From: Spirochaetae bacterium HGW-Spirochaetae-2
GTDB lineage: Bacteria; Spirochaetota; Spirochaetia; Sphaerochaetales; Sphaerochaetaceae
Length of the DNA stretch: 64,000 bases
Assembly: GCA_002839355.1 (NCBI GenBank)
Contig: PGXW01000002.1
Span: 109,475 to 173,474, forward strand
Direction: 5' to 3'
Shown here piece after piece: positions 1-8,788 of this stretch. Made by a program: the position numbers and the translations under genes. Numbering within the stretch: the stretch's first letter is position 1; each line of letters starts with the position of its first letter. The notes beneath the pieces were generated by a model, which saw only the letters and a list, made by a program, of their open reading frames with translations, was not told the DNA's origin and did no database searches.

Positions 1-722
1 AAGACCAAATCGCCGGTCACATTCGCATACAGCGGTGACTGTGGGTCGGAAAAGGAGATCGTGGAGAGGAAATTGGCGAACTGTGCCTCTGCCTCGGCCA
101 TGAAGGGGGTGTGGAACGGACCCGATACCCGCAGGGGTATGATTCGTCGGGCTCCAGCGGCCTTCAGCGCGTCGGTATGGGCGGCGATTTCTTCGGCTGT
201 TCCGGATACGACAACTTGTTTCGGTCCGTTGTCGTTGGCACAGAACAAATTCCTCGCACCGACAGATTCCAAGAGATGCGAAACTTCATCGAAGCCGATT
301 CCGACCACTGCCGCCATTCCCAATTCCCCATACCTGCCCACCGCTGCTTGTGTGGCTTTCGCCATCAGTCTACCACGTTCGGCGACAATAAGGAAAAGTT
401 CTTCATCGGAAATGACTCGGGCCGCCGCGTATGCCGACAGCTCGCCCAGACTGAAACCGGCATGGCATCCGAGTTGGACCCCATGTTCCTGCAACACCAG
501 TGTGGCACTCCGATTGGCTATCGTCACTGCCAGCTGGGTATTCTCCGTCTGTTGCAACAGCTGTTCATCGCCATTGGAAAGCAAGGCATACAGATCCTTG
601 CCACAGATATCGGAGGCGAGTTCGAATAGGTTCCGCACCTGGGCGGACTTATCGTAGAGATCCATGGCCATACCGGGCTTTTGGGCACCCTGACCGGGAT
701 AACATGCTGCATAGGTTACCAT
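1..722 (-). CDS. fabD: malonyl-CoA:ACP transacylase (3' end outside window)
   Basis: This enzyme loads malonyl groups onto acyl carrier protein for cytoplasmic type II fatty acid synthesis. About 240 residues are visible before the frame runs off the left edge; the family is usually 300-320 residues. The N-terminus has the usual YPGQGAQ motif, the nucleophile elbow is GFSLGE with serine 91, and the catalytic histidine is in GPFHTPFM near residue 204. The ATG overlaps the fabH stop by 7 bases, so translation is probably coupled to FabH. The motif has Phe where E. coli has His before the nucleophile, which also varies in other phyla. The assignment is firm; only the C-terminus is unseen. Confidence 0.93.
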   Translation of the reverse strand, partial: MVTYAACYPGQGAQKPGMAMDLYDKSAQVRNLFELASDICGKDLYALLSNGDEQLLQQTENTQLAVTIANRSATLVLQEHGVQLGCHAGFSLGELSAYAAARVISDEELFLIVAERGRLMAKATQAAVGRYGELGMAAVVGIGFDEVSHLLESVGARNLFCANDNGPKQVVVSGTAEEIAAHTDALKAAGARRIIPLRVSGPFHTPFMAEAEAQFANFLSTISFSDPQSPLYANVTGDLV

Positions 723-1708
723 CGTATGAGATTTCCTCCATAGGTCAACCCTGCGCCGAACCCGATAGTCATGACAACCTGACCGCTTTTCAGCAATCCC
801 TGCTCCTCCATTTCCCTGAGGGCTATGGGGATCGAGGCCGCCGATGTGTTGGCATAGTCTTCGATATTCATAAAAAACTTGGATTGGTCGATCTTCAATC
901 GCTTGGCAGCTGCCGAGATGATACGGCTGTTGGCCTGGTGGGGAACGATCCAATCGACATCTTCTATCGTCATCTGGTTGCGACTGAGCAATTCATCGAC
1001 AACCTCTCCCAACACCCGGACAGCAAAGTTGTACACTGCCCGTCCATCCATCTGCAGTTTCTGTCCTTGTGGGGGAAGGGCTGGATCCAGGGGCGCATGT
1101 GTGCCTCCACGGGGAATGCAGAGGAACGAAGCCCCGCTGCCCTCGGCGTGCAACACACTGTCTATGATATCCCCGTCGCGCGCCTCTCCGGCCTCGACCA
1201 GGACACACCCCGCCCCATCACCAAAGAGCACACAGGTGTTGCGGTCGTTCCAATCGGTCACAGCCGAGAGCTTCTCGGCCCCTATCACCACAACCGAACG
1301 GACCGTCCCCATGGCAACCAGGCCGTGGGCAATTTCCAATGCATATATGAAACCGGTACAACCGGCCGCCACATCGAATGCGGGAATCGTCTTCAATCCC
1401 AATTTGTCCTGGATGATACAGGCCGTGGCCGGAAATCCCAGGAAGTCCTGGGTCGCGGTAGCCAGTATGATCGCGCCGATCTCCTCTGCCTGCAAGCCAT
1501 GGCGCTTCAACAGGTCCTTTACCGCTCCAACCGCCAGATCGCTGGTGGCTACCCCTTCATCCGCCAAGTGGCGAGCTCCGATACCGGTATGTGAACGGAT
1601 CCACTCGTCGCTGGTATCGACGGTTTTCGCCAAATCATCGTTGGTGACCCTTCTTGGTGGTACATATGCTCCCACAGCACGAATACAGACATGTGCCGGT
1701 CTATTCAT
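716..1708 (-). CDS. fabH: 3-oxoacyl-ACP synthase III
   Basis: FabH condenses acetyl-CoA (or a branched acyl-CoA) with malonyl-ACP and so starts fatty acid chains. The 330-residue length is normal. The catalytic triad is visible: Cys117 in AAGCTGF, His257 in PHQANSR and Asn287 in YANTSAASIP. The Shine-Dalgarno GGAGGA lies 8 bases before the ATG. It is the first gene of a fabH-fabD unit on the minus strand, with fabD overlapping its stop. The unit diverges from accBCDA, which supplies malonyl-CoA, so both halves of initiation sit around one control region. Assignment is secure; primer specificity cannot be read from the sequence. Confidence 0.96.
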   Translation of the reverse strand: MNRPAHVCIRAVGAYVPPRRVTNDDLAKTVDTSDEWIRSHTGIGARHLADEGVATSDLAVGAVKDLLKRHGLQAEEIGAIILATATQDFLGFPATACIIQDKLGLKTIPAFDVAAGCTGFIYALEIAHGLVAMGTVRSVVVIGAEKLSAVTDWNDRNTCVLFGDGAGCVLVEAGEARDGDIIDSVLHAEGSGASFLCIPRGGTHAPLDPALPPQGQKLQMDGRAVYNFAVRVLGEVVDELLSRNQMTIEDVDWIVPHQANSRIISAAAKRLKIDQSKFFMNIEDYANTSAASIPIALREMEEQGLLKSGQVVMTIGFGAGLTYGGNLIRW

Positions 1709-1777
1709 AGGGCACTTCCTCCAAAATCGTTCGTTGACGTAAACGCCTCCCTCTATTTATTACATTTTTTCTCTTTT

Positions 1778-1814
1778 TGTCAATATTGACACTTTCCGCC
1801 AGTATCGCTACTAT
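1778..1814. promoter_or_regulatory. shared palindrome and divergent promoters of fabHD and accBCDA
   Basis: A perfect 14-base palindrome, TGTCAATATTGACA (1778-1791), lies between the two units. Its right half contains TTGACA (1786-1791), followed after 17 bases by TACTAT (1809-1814), a good promoter for accBCDA. Its left half reads TTGACA on the minus strand (1783-1778), followed by an AT-rich TAATAAAT region that can serve as the -10 for fabHD. One palindrome therefore supplies the -35 box of both promoters and is a natural operator for a common repressor. No regulator is identified in the window. Confidence 0.6.
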
Positions 1815-1876
1815 CAAGCGAGAAGGTGAGTTCGATGCCCACCAGCATCCCAGGCCCTACACCTCAGGAGGACCCG

Positions 1877-2320
1877 ATGGAACAGAAAGAGTTGCAACAA
1901 TTCATAACAATCTTTGAGAACAGCTCGCTTAGCGAGATAGAAATCACTTGCGAACAGTATTCCCTGCACATGAAGAAACCTCAGGCGCACACCGTTGTCC
2001 CCGAAGGATACCAACCGATATCCCACCATGCTGGCCCACAACATATCCATGCACAACCTGCCGTCAAAGTGGATAGCGGGACCAAAACCATCACCAGTCC
2101 GATCGTCGGAACCTTTTACCGAACCCCATCCCCAGACTCTCCCCCATATGTGGAAGTCGGCGATACCGTCCATAAGGGTGATGTCGTGTGCACATTGGAA
2201 GCGATGAAACTCATGAACCAGCTTGAAGCCGAATACGATTGTGAAATAGTTGCGGTACTGGCCGACCAGGGAGCTTTGGTGGAATTCGGCCAACCGCTGT
2301 TCGAGGTGAAACCGTTATGA
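1877..2320 (+). CDS. accB: biotin carboxyl carrier protein of acetyl-CoA carboxylase
   Basis: AccB carries biotin between the carboxylase and carboxyltransferase parts of acetyl-CoA carboxylase. The protein has 147 residues, with a variable linker (about 35-70) and a C-terminal biotinyl domain with the EAMKLM motif; Lys111 is the biotinylated residue. The start at 1877 was chosen because AGGAGG stands 5 bases upstream; in-frame ATGs at 1826 and just after it have no ribosome site. The stop overlaps the accC start in an ATGA arrangement. It is first in accB-accC-accD-accA, transcribed from the promoter at 1786-1814. Confidence 0.95.
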   Translation: MEQKELQQFITIFENSSLSEIEITCEQYSLHMKKPQAHTVVPEGYQPISHHAGPQHIHAQPAVKVDSGTKTITSPIVGTFYRTPSPDSPPYVEVGDTVHKGDVVCTLEAMKLMNQLEAEYDCEIVAVLADQGALVEFGQPLFEVKPL

Positions 2321-3645
2321 TCCGTTCGTTGCTGATAGCGAACCGGGGAGAAATCGCCGTCCGTATCATCAGGACTTGCAAGGACATGGGAATCAGGACC
2401 GTTGCGGTCTATTCGCAAGCTGATGCAGATTCGTTGCATACCCGGATGGCCGACCAGGCGATCTGCATCGGACCCGCGGCTTCCAGTGAAAGTTATCTCA
2501 ATATCCGAAATATCATAACCGCAGCCTGCGTGTCCCGTTGCGATGCGATCCATCCGGGTGTCGGATTCCTTTCGGAGAACCCGAAGTTCGCCGAGGAAGT
2601 CGAGCGTGCCGGATTGGTGTTTGTCGGTCCCACGGCCAGGACGATACGGATGCTCGGAGACAAGGTACGGTCGCGACATTCCGCTACCGAAGCCGGAGTC
2701 CCGGTGACCCCCGGGAGTATGGAAGCCATAACCGATGCCGCAAGTGCGGCGGAACTGGCACAGCAGATCGGATACCCCGTGATCCTCAAGGCAGCGGCCG
2801 GTGGTGGTGGACGGGGTATGCGCATCGTCAAACATGCGAAGGAATTGCCCAACGCCATAACTGTCGCATCCCGCGAAGCCCTCGCCTTCTTTTCCGACGG
2901 TACGATCCATATGGAAAAATACTTGTTGAATCCAAGGCATGTGGAGATCCAGCTGCTGTCCGATGGTAAAGGCAGGGTCGTCCATTTGGGAGAGCGTGAT
3001 TGTTCGGTCCAGAAGAACCACCAGAAACTCATCGAGGAGAGCCCGTCGCCCATCATCAACGAACAGATGCGCCAGCAGATGGGCGCCGACTCGGTGCGAT
3101 TGTTCGAACATATCGGATACCGTGGAGCAGGAACAATCGAATTTCTGGTAGAGGACGGCGCATACTGGTTCATGGAAGTGAATGCGCGCGTACAGGTGGA
3201 ACATCCGGTCTCGGAGTTGGTGAGCGGCACCGATATCATCCGGCAACAGCTGTTGATCGCTGGAGGCAAGGGACTCGATGTGCCCGATGAGCCGCTGCAA
3301 CTTCGTGGACATGCCCTCGAGTGCCGTGTGAACGCATCGACAACGGGAACGGTCGTGAAGTTCAATCCACCGTTGGGCCCGGGGGTCCGGGTGGACACCC
3401 ACTTGTTCCAAGGCGCCAAGATCAGCCCCTATTACGATTCGATGATCGCGAAGGTCATTGTACATACACCGCACAGGCAGTTGAGTATCGACACGATGGT
3501 TCGTGCACTCAAGGAATTCGTCATCGAAGGAGTAGATACGAATATCGATTCCCAGATTGCGATCCTGCTTTCAAAACCCTTCAGGTCGGGAGTGTTCGGT
3601 ACGGACCTGTATACCCGTCTGTTCCCCGATCCCAAAAAGAGGTAA
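2317..3645 (+). CDS. accC: biotin carboxylase subunit of acetyl-CoA carboxylase
   Basis: AccC carboxylates biotin on AccB using ATP and bicarbonate. The 442 residues match the E. coli protein in length (449). The N-terminal LIANRGEIAVR motif, the ATP-grasp glycine loop (AGGGGRGM, residues 161-168) following Lys159, the HLGERDCSVQ segment (223-232) and the catalytic MEVNARVQVEHP segment (286-297) are all present. The gene overlaps accB by 4 bases and is followed after 6 bases by accD, which fits strict coexpression of the four subunits. Confidence 0.97.
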   Translation: MIRSLLIANRGEIAVRIIRTCKDMGIRTVAVYSQADADSLHTRMADQAICIGPAASSESYLNIRNIITAACVSRCDAIHPGVGFLSENPKFAEEVERAGLVFVGPTARTIRMLGDKVRSRHSATEAGVPVTPGSMEAITDAASAAELAQQIGYPVILKAAAGGGGRGMRIVKHAKELPNAITVASREALAFFSDGTIHMEKYLLNPRHVEIQLLSDGKGRVVHLGERDCSVQKNHQKLIEESPSPIINEQMRQQMGADSVRLFEHIGYRGAGTIEFLVEDGAYWFMEVNARVQVEHPVSELVSGTDIIRQQLLIAGGKGLDVPDEPLQLRGHALECRVNASTTGTVVKFNPPLGPGVRVDTHLFQGAKISPYYDSMIAKVIVHTPHRQLSIDTMVRALKEFVIEGVDTNIDSQIAILLSKPFRSGVFGTDLYTRLFPDPKKR

Positions 3646-3651
3646 CCACAC

Positions 3652-4443
3652 ATGCATAAAGCGGAAAATTGTCCAGCCTGCCATCGTCAGGTCTCTGACG
3701 ATGTCTTGAAGAAATATCAAATGGTATGCCCCGAATGCGGCTTCCACCATCGCCTGGATGCGGCCCAAAGGATTGAACAGATTGCCGATGCGGGATCGTT
3801 CAAGGAATTCTCAGCCGAATTGTGTTCGAAAAACCCCATCGAATTGGATGGATATGCCGAAAAACTGCGCCAGAACCAGAAACAGTCGTCGATGAACGAG
3901 GCTGTGGTTACCGGAACCTGTACGATCGAGGGGCTGGGGGCGGTCCTGGCCGTCATGTCCTTCGATTTCATGGGTGGCAGCATGGGTTCGGTCGTCGGGG
4001 AAAAGATTACCCAGGCGATGTTCCAGGGAGCCCTATCCGATTCACCAGTCATCATCTTCACTGCCAGCGGAGGAGCTCGCATGCAGGAGGGTATCTTCTC
4101 GCTCATGCAGATGGCCAAGACCGCCAGTGCCGCCGCATTGTTGGAACAGACCGGTGTCCCGTTGTTCATCGTGCTCACCCACCCGACAACCGGCGGGGTG
4201 ACCGCATCGTTCGCGATGCTCGGTGATGTGATCATCGCCGAACCCGGCGCATTGATCGGTTTCGCCGGACCACGGGTCATCGAAGGAACCATCGGACAGA
4301 AACTACCCGAGGGGTTCCAGAAATCGGAGTTCCAATTGAAGAAGGGCTTCGTCGATGCGATCGTACCGCGGGACAAGCTCCGTACCCAACTCTCGTTTCT
4401 GATGCGTACCCACGTAGGAGTCAAGCATGAACAAGACGCATGA
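3652..4443 (+). CDS. accD: acetyl-CoA carboxylase carboxyltransferase subunit beta
   Basis: AccD, with AccA, transfers the carboxyl group from carboxybiotin to acetyl-CoA. The 263-residue protein begins with the characteristic zinc ribbon, Cys7-x2-Cys10 and Cys26-x2-Cys29, followed by the crotonase-like carboxyltransferase fold with FDFMGGSMGSVVG and SGGARMQEG. It is somewhat shorter than E. coli AccD (304) because it lacks part of the C-terminal tail. Its last 17 bases overlap accA, so the two carboxyltransferase subunits are translationally linked. Confidence 0.96.
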   Translation: MHKAENCPACHRQVSDDVLKKYQMVCPECGFHHRLDAAQRIEQIADAGSFKEFSAELCSKNPIELDGYAEKLRQNQKQSSMNEAVVTGTCTIEGLGAVLAVMSFDFMGGSMGSVVGEKITQAMFQGALSDSPVIIFTASGGARMQEGIFSLMQMAKTASAAALLEQTGVPLFIVLTHPTTGGVTASFAMLGDVIIAEPGALIGFAGPRVIEGTIGQKLPEGFQKSEFQLKKGFVDAIVPRDKLRTQLSFLMRTHVGVKHEQDA

Positions 4444-5362
4444 AGAATTGTTGAAGACCTCGGTCACACGACTGGAAGAGATAGCGATAAGCGATCCCCG
4501 TACGAAGGAACGGTCCTCATGGGACTGCGTGTTGCTATCCAGGCAACAGGGTCGTCCCGGCGCGGCTACCTATATCGATCTGATCTGCGATGAATTCATG
4601 GAATTGCACGGAGACAGGACCTATGGCGACGATCCTGCCATGATCGGTGGAATCGGTACGATAGGTGGCCGTGCAATCACTTTCATCGGCAATCGCAAGG
4701 GTATGAACCTGCGCGAGAATATCGAACGCAACTATGGCATGAGCAATCCCGAAGGCTACAGGAAGGCACTCAGACTCGCCAAGCAGGCCGAGAAGTTCGG
4801 CAGGCCGGTCGTCTGCTTCATCGACACACCCGGGGCATTTCCCGGACTCGGTGCCGAGGAGCGGGGAATCGGCGAGGCCATTGCCCGGAACCTCAAGGAG
4901 TTCTCCACGCTCAAGGTTCCTGTGTTGAGTTTCATCATCGGAGAAGGTGGAAGCGGTGGTGCCCTGGGAATCGGTGTCGGCGACAAGCTCTACATGTTGG
5001 AGAATGCCGTCTACTCGGTGATTACCCCGGAAGGCTTCGCCTCGATCCTGTTGCGCGACCCGTCCAGGGCCCAGGAAGCGGCCGAGGCCATGAAAATGAC
5101 CGCCCGGGATCTCAAGCGCTTCAATATCATCCACGATATTATTCCCGAGGTCCCCGAAGGCGCCCACAAGGATCCGCTGTTCACCGCAAACGCGATCAAA
5201 GAGACGATCTTGAAGGACCTGGACGTCTTGTGCGCGAAACCAGCTGCCAATCTGGTTCGTTACCGGATCCGGAAGATCAGGGGAATCGGAGAATTCGAAG
5301 GTTCGGAAGCCTGGTGGACCACCCTGATGGAAGTATTCAAACTTACCGTGGACTTGCGCTGA
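4427..5362 (+). CDS. accA: acetyl-CoA carboxylase carboxyltransferase subunit alpha
   Basis: AccA is the second half of the carboxyltransferase that forms malonyl-CoA. At 311 residues it is close to the usual 315-320. Family signatures visible are ELHGDRTYGDDPAMIGGI, CFIDTPGAFPGLGAEERG and IIGEGGSGGALGIG. It closes the accBCDA operon and ends only 9 bases before the stop codon of the convergent gene at 5372-6508; no clear terminator hairpin is visible in this short gap. Confidence 0.97.
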   Translation: MNKTHEELLKTSVTRLEEIAISDPRTKERSSWDCVLLSRQQGRPGAATYIDLICDEFMELHGDRTYGDDPAMIGGIGTIGGRAITFIGNRKGMNLRENIERNYGMSNPEGYRKALRLAKQAEKFGRPVVCFIDTPGAFPGLGAEERGIGEAIARNLKEFSTLKVPVLSFIIGEGGSGGALGIGVGDKLYMLENAVYSVITPEGFASILLRDPSRAQEAAEAMKMTARDLKRFNIIHDIIPEVPEGAHKDPLFTANAIKETILKDLDVLCAKPAANLVRYRIRKIRGIGEFEGSEAWWTTLMEVFKLTVDLR

Positions 5363-5371
5363 CAGGGAACA

Positions 5372-6508
5372 TCATCTGGTCCGGTTGTGTTTCTTCAAGG
5401 CGTTGGGCGTGTGTCCGCGTAGTGCCCATTTCCGACAGTTCTCACTCATTTGGACGTACAACTCGGTAAACCGGGTGATCTCGTCCATACCGGTGAACAG
5501 CAGTCCGTACTCGTTGAGCAAATCGAAGACATCCTGCATGCCGTCGCCAGCGATACAGGTATCGGAAATCTCATCCATGAGATCCTCGATCTGTTCGTCG
5601 TTGGGCAAGCGGTAGCCGGAAAGGAATTCCATCATGGCGCTGACTGCGGGGGACTGGTCGTCGTACGGTGTCTGGAAATATTGGACCAGTTCCTCGCGTG
5701 ACGGTGAATAGTAGGAGACTTGCTTGACATTCTCAAGAAACTGCTCCACTTCCTCCAACGTCCGGAAGAACGAGGAGATTACCAGTTCGTCTTCAAACCA
5801 CCAATAGTACTGCACCTTTCCCAGCTCACCCAATTCATCCTGGGCCATGGCAGGGGTGAGGTTCTCGGATTCGAACCTGTTCCAGACTATAGCGAATTGG
5901 TCGATATCCAGAACTCCGTACAAATTCGAAAGCGATACCGCGTATGCGTCGAGGCGCTGGTGCAACTCGACCGATTTCCACAATTCTGCATTCTTGAGCA
6001 TCTGCAAAGCCGGCAACAGCTCGCGGGGAACAACAGCAGTATAGGAAGCTCCGGTCTTGTACAGATACAGGAAACCGAAATTGTGCGCATGCGAAATATC
6101 GCGGAACTGCAACAAGTCCTTATCCACTTCAATCGAGGTATTGTCCTTGAACTGTGCGAGGAACTCCAGGTTGACCACCGGAAGATAGGGCAACATTTTC
6201 GGGAACCGGTCGACGATACGTCCCGACAGGGAATCCACGAACTGCCTTTTCCGGGCGGACATGGGAAGATCGACCTCATGGTCCGAGGCAAGGTCCAACA
6301 GATGTTCTTTCGTATATGAGTCGAGGCATGCCGCAAGACTATGCGAGGGCGTACCCGACAATGCCGCACTGTGCAGCAGTTCTCGGTTCAAAGAGGGTTC
6401 GGTATCCATGATGCTCCGAAGAAGGGCATCGGTGAATACCGGCAAGGGATGCATTTCACGCGTCGGCGGTTTGTATCCGGTTTCAATCATACCCCTAATG
6501 TAACACAT
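5372..6508 (-). CDS. conserved hypothetical protein coupled to the DUF4954 gene
   Basis: I do not recognise the family. The soluble, acidic product of about 378 residues has no signal peptide or membrane segment. Residues of roughly 60-100 form a helical segment (YTKEHLLDLASDHEVDLP) that resembles the small SAP or Rho-N fold, but this is only a visual impression. The rest is rich in aromatic and acidic residues and predicted helices. The start at 6508 was chosen because its ATG overlaps the stop of the DUF4954 gene as TGATG; a TTG at 6517 or an ATG at 6490 are alternatives. The coupling suggests that the two products work together. Confidence 0.7.
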   Translation of the reverse strand: MCYIRGMIETGYKPPTREMHPLPVFTDALLRSIMDTEPSLNRELLHSAALSGTPSHSLAACLDSYTKEHLLDLASDHEVDLPMSARKRQFVDSLSGRIVDRFPKMLPYLPVVNLEFLAQFKDNTSIEVDKDLLQFRDISHAHNFGFLYLYKTGASYTAVVPRELLPALQMLKNAELWKSVELHQRLDAYAVSLSNLYGVLDIDQFAIVWNRFESENLTPAMAQDELGELGKVQYYWWFEDELVISSFFRTLEEVEQFLENVKQVSYYSPSREELVQYFQTPYDDQSPAVSAMMEFLSGYRLPNDEQIEDLMDEISDTCIAGDGMQDVFDLLNEYGLLFTGMDEITRFTELYVQMSENCRKWALRGHTPNALKKHNRTR

Positions 6509-8733
6509 CAGGACCAAGGAGAAAAGCGGCGGGCAAGCTCCTTCAACTTCTCCATATCGCTGCGGCTCTGTTTGACAAACGAGTTGTCCTCAGGCTTGCC
6601 CAGGACCGCATCCATCTCCTCTTCGTTCCGATAGACCATTTTCCTGAACGGATCCTCGAAATCCTTCTTTCTCGAGCGGTACACCTCCAAGGCGTTCTGG
6701 TCACAAAGTATAAGGAAACGGTCGATCAGATATTCCCAATGCACGACATCCAATTGCGCTGTCCGCAACAACTTCTGCAACGTCTGGAGCGCAACGGTTG
6801 CCTTGACCCGCGGATATTCTTCCCACCATGAGGCATACTGGTCGTGGATAGCCTGCCAGGAGTCGACCTGGCCTTCCTCGATGAGTTGGATCAACCGTTT
6901 GATCTGCGGTTCGGAAACCAGCTGCCCACCCATGTTCCTGAACGGTCCGATCACCGATTCGAAATGTAAAGGACCCGTTGCCAACCACACCTTGGCATCT
7001 TCCTGGAAATCGGGAAACTTCTGTCCCTTCCCGTCCAGATAGGCCAAGAGGCTCCGGACCGATCCGAAAATCAACATTTCCCGGTATGCCCGATACCCTT
7101 CGGCAACCTTTAGCACGACCGAGGGCGTGGTCGACCGGTCGATGCCTGAAGCGACGACTTCAAGCGTACCGACCTGCTCGGGGTGGGTCTCGAGCAACAT
7201 CCGTCCCTGTTCACGCAAGGCCTCCTCATTGGCTCCGAGACCCGGGGCGACCAGGGAAGCCCCAACCGCCGCACGACCAACCCAAAGGCTCAAAAGATCC
7301 ATGGCAGAGAGGATTTCCTCCATGGTATCGGGAGCCATATAGTCGGCTTCGATATGCTGGGTCACGAATGTCCGCTTGTCGCGGTTCTTGAATTTCCACC
7401 CGTTGCGCTCCAATGCGTAGCGGTTGTACATCCACCAGTAGGCAGGCATGATCGTAATCTGTCCGGTGTTCTCGTGGTACCCGACCATGGAGAATGGTAC
7501 GGGTATGTTCAGCTCGTTCGGATAGTCGCCCTTGGTGATCAAGGTGAACGAGGCGAACTTGCTGTTGAACTTGATCGAACTGGAAAGCGCTGGCCAGAAA
7601 CCGCGGCGGGCCTGCATTTCCCCATCGTTTCCCCGTGTATTGTGGTTCGACCCGATATTCGCTCCGGCCGCCATGTTCGACTGTCCCTGGACCAATGAAG
7701 CGATCAGGAACGAGTTGTTGTGGTGCTGCTCATGGAATGGGAATACCAACGTGTTCAACACTTCGCAGCAACTTATGGTGGAATTGTCACCCAAGACCGA
7801 GTTGAGCAACCGCGCACCGTATTTCAAATTGCTGTTGTTGCCCATGATGAACCGCACAGCCTTGACGCCATAGAACACGTGGCAGCCGTACCCGATGATG
7901 CCATTGACCAGCTCGACTCCCTCACCTATCTGCGTTGAACAGTCCTCGTGCGAACGGATCGTAAGGTTCTTCAGCTTGTTCGCACCTTTCACATAGACGC
8001 AGGCCCCGAAGTGCACGTCCTTGATCACCCGGCAAGACTTGATGACCGACCCGGAGCCGACTTCACCATACCACCCGCGGTGCAGATCGATTTCCTGTTC
8101 GGTCAGCTTGACCAACCGATCAAGCATCTTGCCGTGTTCCCTATAGGTACCCCACAACCAGGCGTCGGCACAAATCATGGACTCGAACGGCAATACCGAA
8201 CGTGATTCGGCCTCGTTCATGATATTCAGCCAAATACGTACCGACTCGTCCTCACCCTGCTTGAGCACCCCATTGCCGAACTTGGCATGGTTGGTGGTGT
8301 CCATTTCATCGATCTCGCTCAGAATGCACTGTTCGCCGACAATATAATGGGAGAGGTAGCTGCAGCGGTGGATGCAGCTGTGCCTGCCGATATCACAGGA
8401 GATTATGTGGCTGTCGCGGATACCTTCGGGCAAGGAGAAATCATGGTAGCTTACCGTATAGGGTTCCAACGAACCGATCCTGACCAGTCCGTAGAAGGCG
8501 CTGCTGCGGATAAGGGAGATGTCGATCGGATCCTCGACCAGAACATCGTTCCAATTGGGACAGGTATTCCCCTGGCTTTCCAATTGTTTCCGCTCGGCTT
8601 CGGACAGCGGCCGCCAGGTGGCGTTCCAAGCGACGGTCTGCTTGTTGCGGAAGGCATATTCATCCTGACCCCGTTGCAGGTATTCGTCGGTGACGAATCC
8701 ATACCCGTATTCTACTATCGGCTTTCTTTTCAT
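6508..8733 (-). CDS. DUF4954 family protein (left-handed beta-helix type)
   Basis: This 741-residue protein matches DUF4954, a family best known from spirochaetes and Bacteroidetes. Residues of about 85-360 show hexapeptide-like turns (for example CDIGRHSCIHRCSYLSHY and the run around NGIIGYGCHVFYGVKAVRF), which is typical of left-handed beta-helix acyl- or nucleotidyltransferases. The C-terminal half (about 480-741) is helical. No enzymatic function has been proven for the family to my knowledge. There is no Shine-Dalgarno before the ATG; a promoter ending 8 bases upstream suggests a leaderless message. The downstream gene is coupled by TGATG. Confidence 0.8.
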   Translation of the reverse strand: MKRKPIVEYGYGFVTDEYLQRGQDEYAFRNKQTVAWNATWRPLSEAERKQLESQGNTCPNWNDVLVEDPIDISLIRSSAFYGLVRIGSLEPYTVSYHDFSLPEGIRDSHIISCDIGRHSCIHRCSYLSHYIVGEQCILSEIDEMDTTNHAKFGNGVLKQGEDESVRIWLNIMNEAESRSVLPFESMICADAWLWGTYREHGKMLDRLVKLTEQEIDLHRGWYGEVGSGSVIKSCRVIKDVHFGACVYVKGANKLKNLTIRSHEDCSTQIGEGVELVNGIIGYGCHVFYGVKAVRFIMGNNSNLKYGARLLNSVLGDNSTISCCEVLNTLVFPFHEQHHNNSFLIASLVQGQSNMAAGANIGSNHNTRGNDGEMQARRGFWPALSSSIKFNSKFASFTLITKGDYPNELNIPVPFSMVGYHENTGQITIMPAYWWMYNRYALERNGWKFKNRDKRTFVTQHIEADYMAPDTMEEILSAMDLLSLWVGRAAVGASLVAPGLGANEEALREQGRMLLETHPEQVGTLEVVASGIDRSTTPSVVLKVAEGYRAYREMLIFGSVRSLLAYLDGKGQKFPDFQEDAKVWLATGPLHFESVIGPFRNMGGQLVSEPQIKRLIQLIEEGQVDSWQAIHDQYASWWEEYPRVKATVALQTLQKLLRTAQLDVVHWEYLIDRFLILCDQNALEVYRSRKKDFEDPFRKMVYRNEEEMDAVLGKPEDNSFVKQSRSDMEKLKELARRFSPWS

Positions 8734-8741
8734 GATTGCAA

Positions 8742-8770
8742 ATCATACACCGGCATAGCCGGACAGGCAA
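8742..8770 (-). promoter_or_regulatory. putative leaderless promoter of the DUF4954 gene
   Basis: On the minus strand, TTGCCT (8770-8765) is followed after 17 bases by TATGAT (8747-8742). Transcription would start about 7 bases further on, at or next to the ATG (8733-8731). No ribosome-binding sequence exists between them. The spacer contains a small palindrome, CCGGC-tat-GCCGG. Confidence 0.45.
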
Positions 8771-8788
8771 TAAAACATTGGCAACCGG

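Noticed and set aside
2116..3474. 452-codon open frame on the minus strand under accC
   Set aside because: It is exactly antisense to the well-supported biotin carboxylase gene, has no ribosome site and no recognisable protein features; its openness comes from the codon use of accC.
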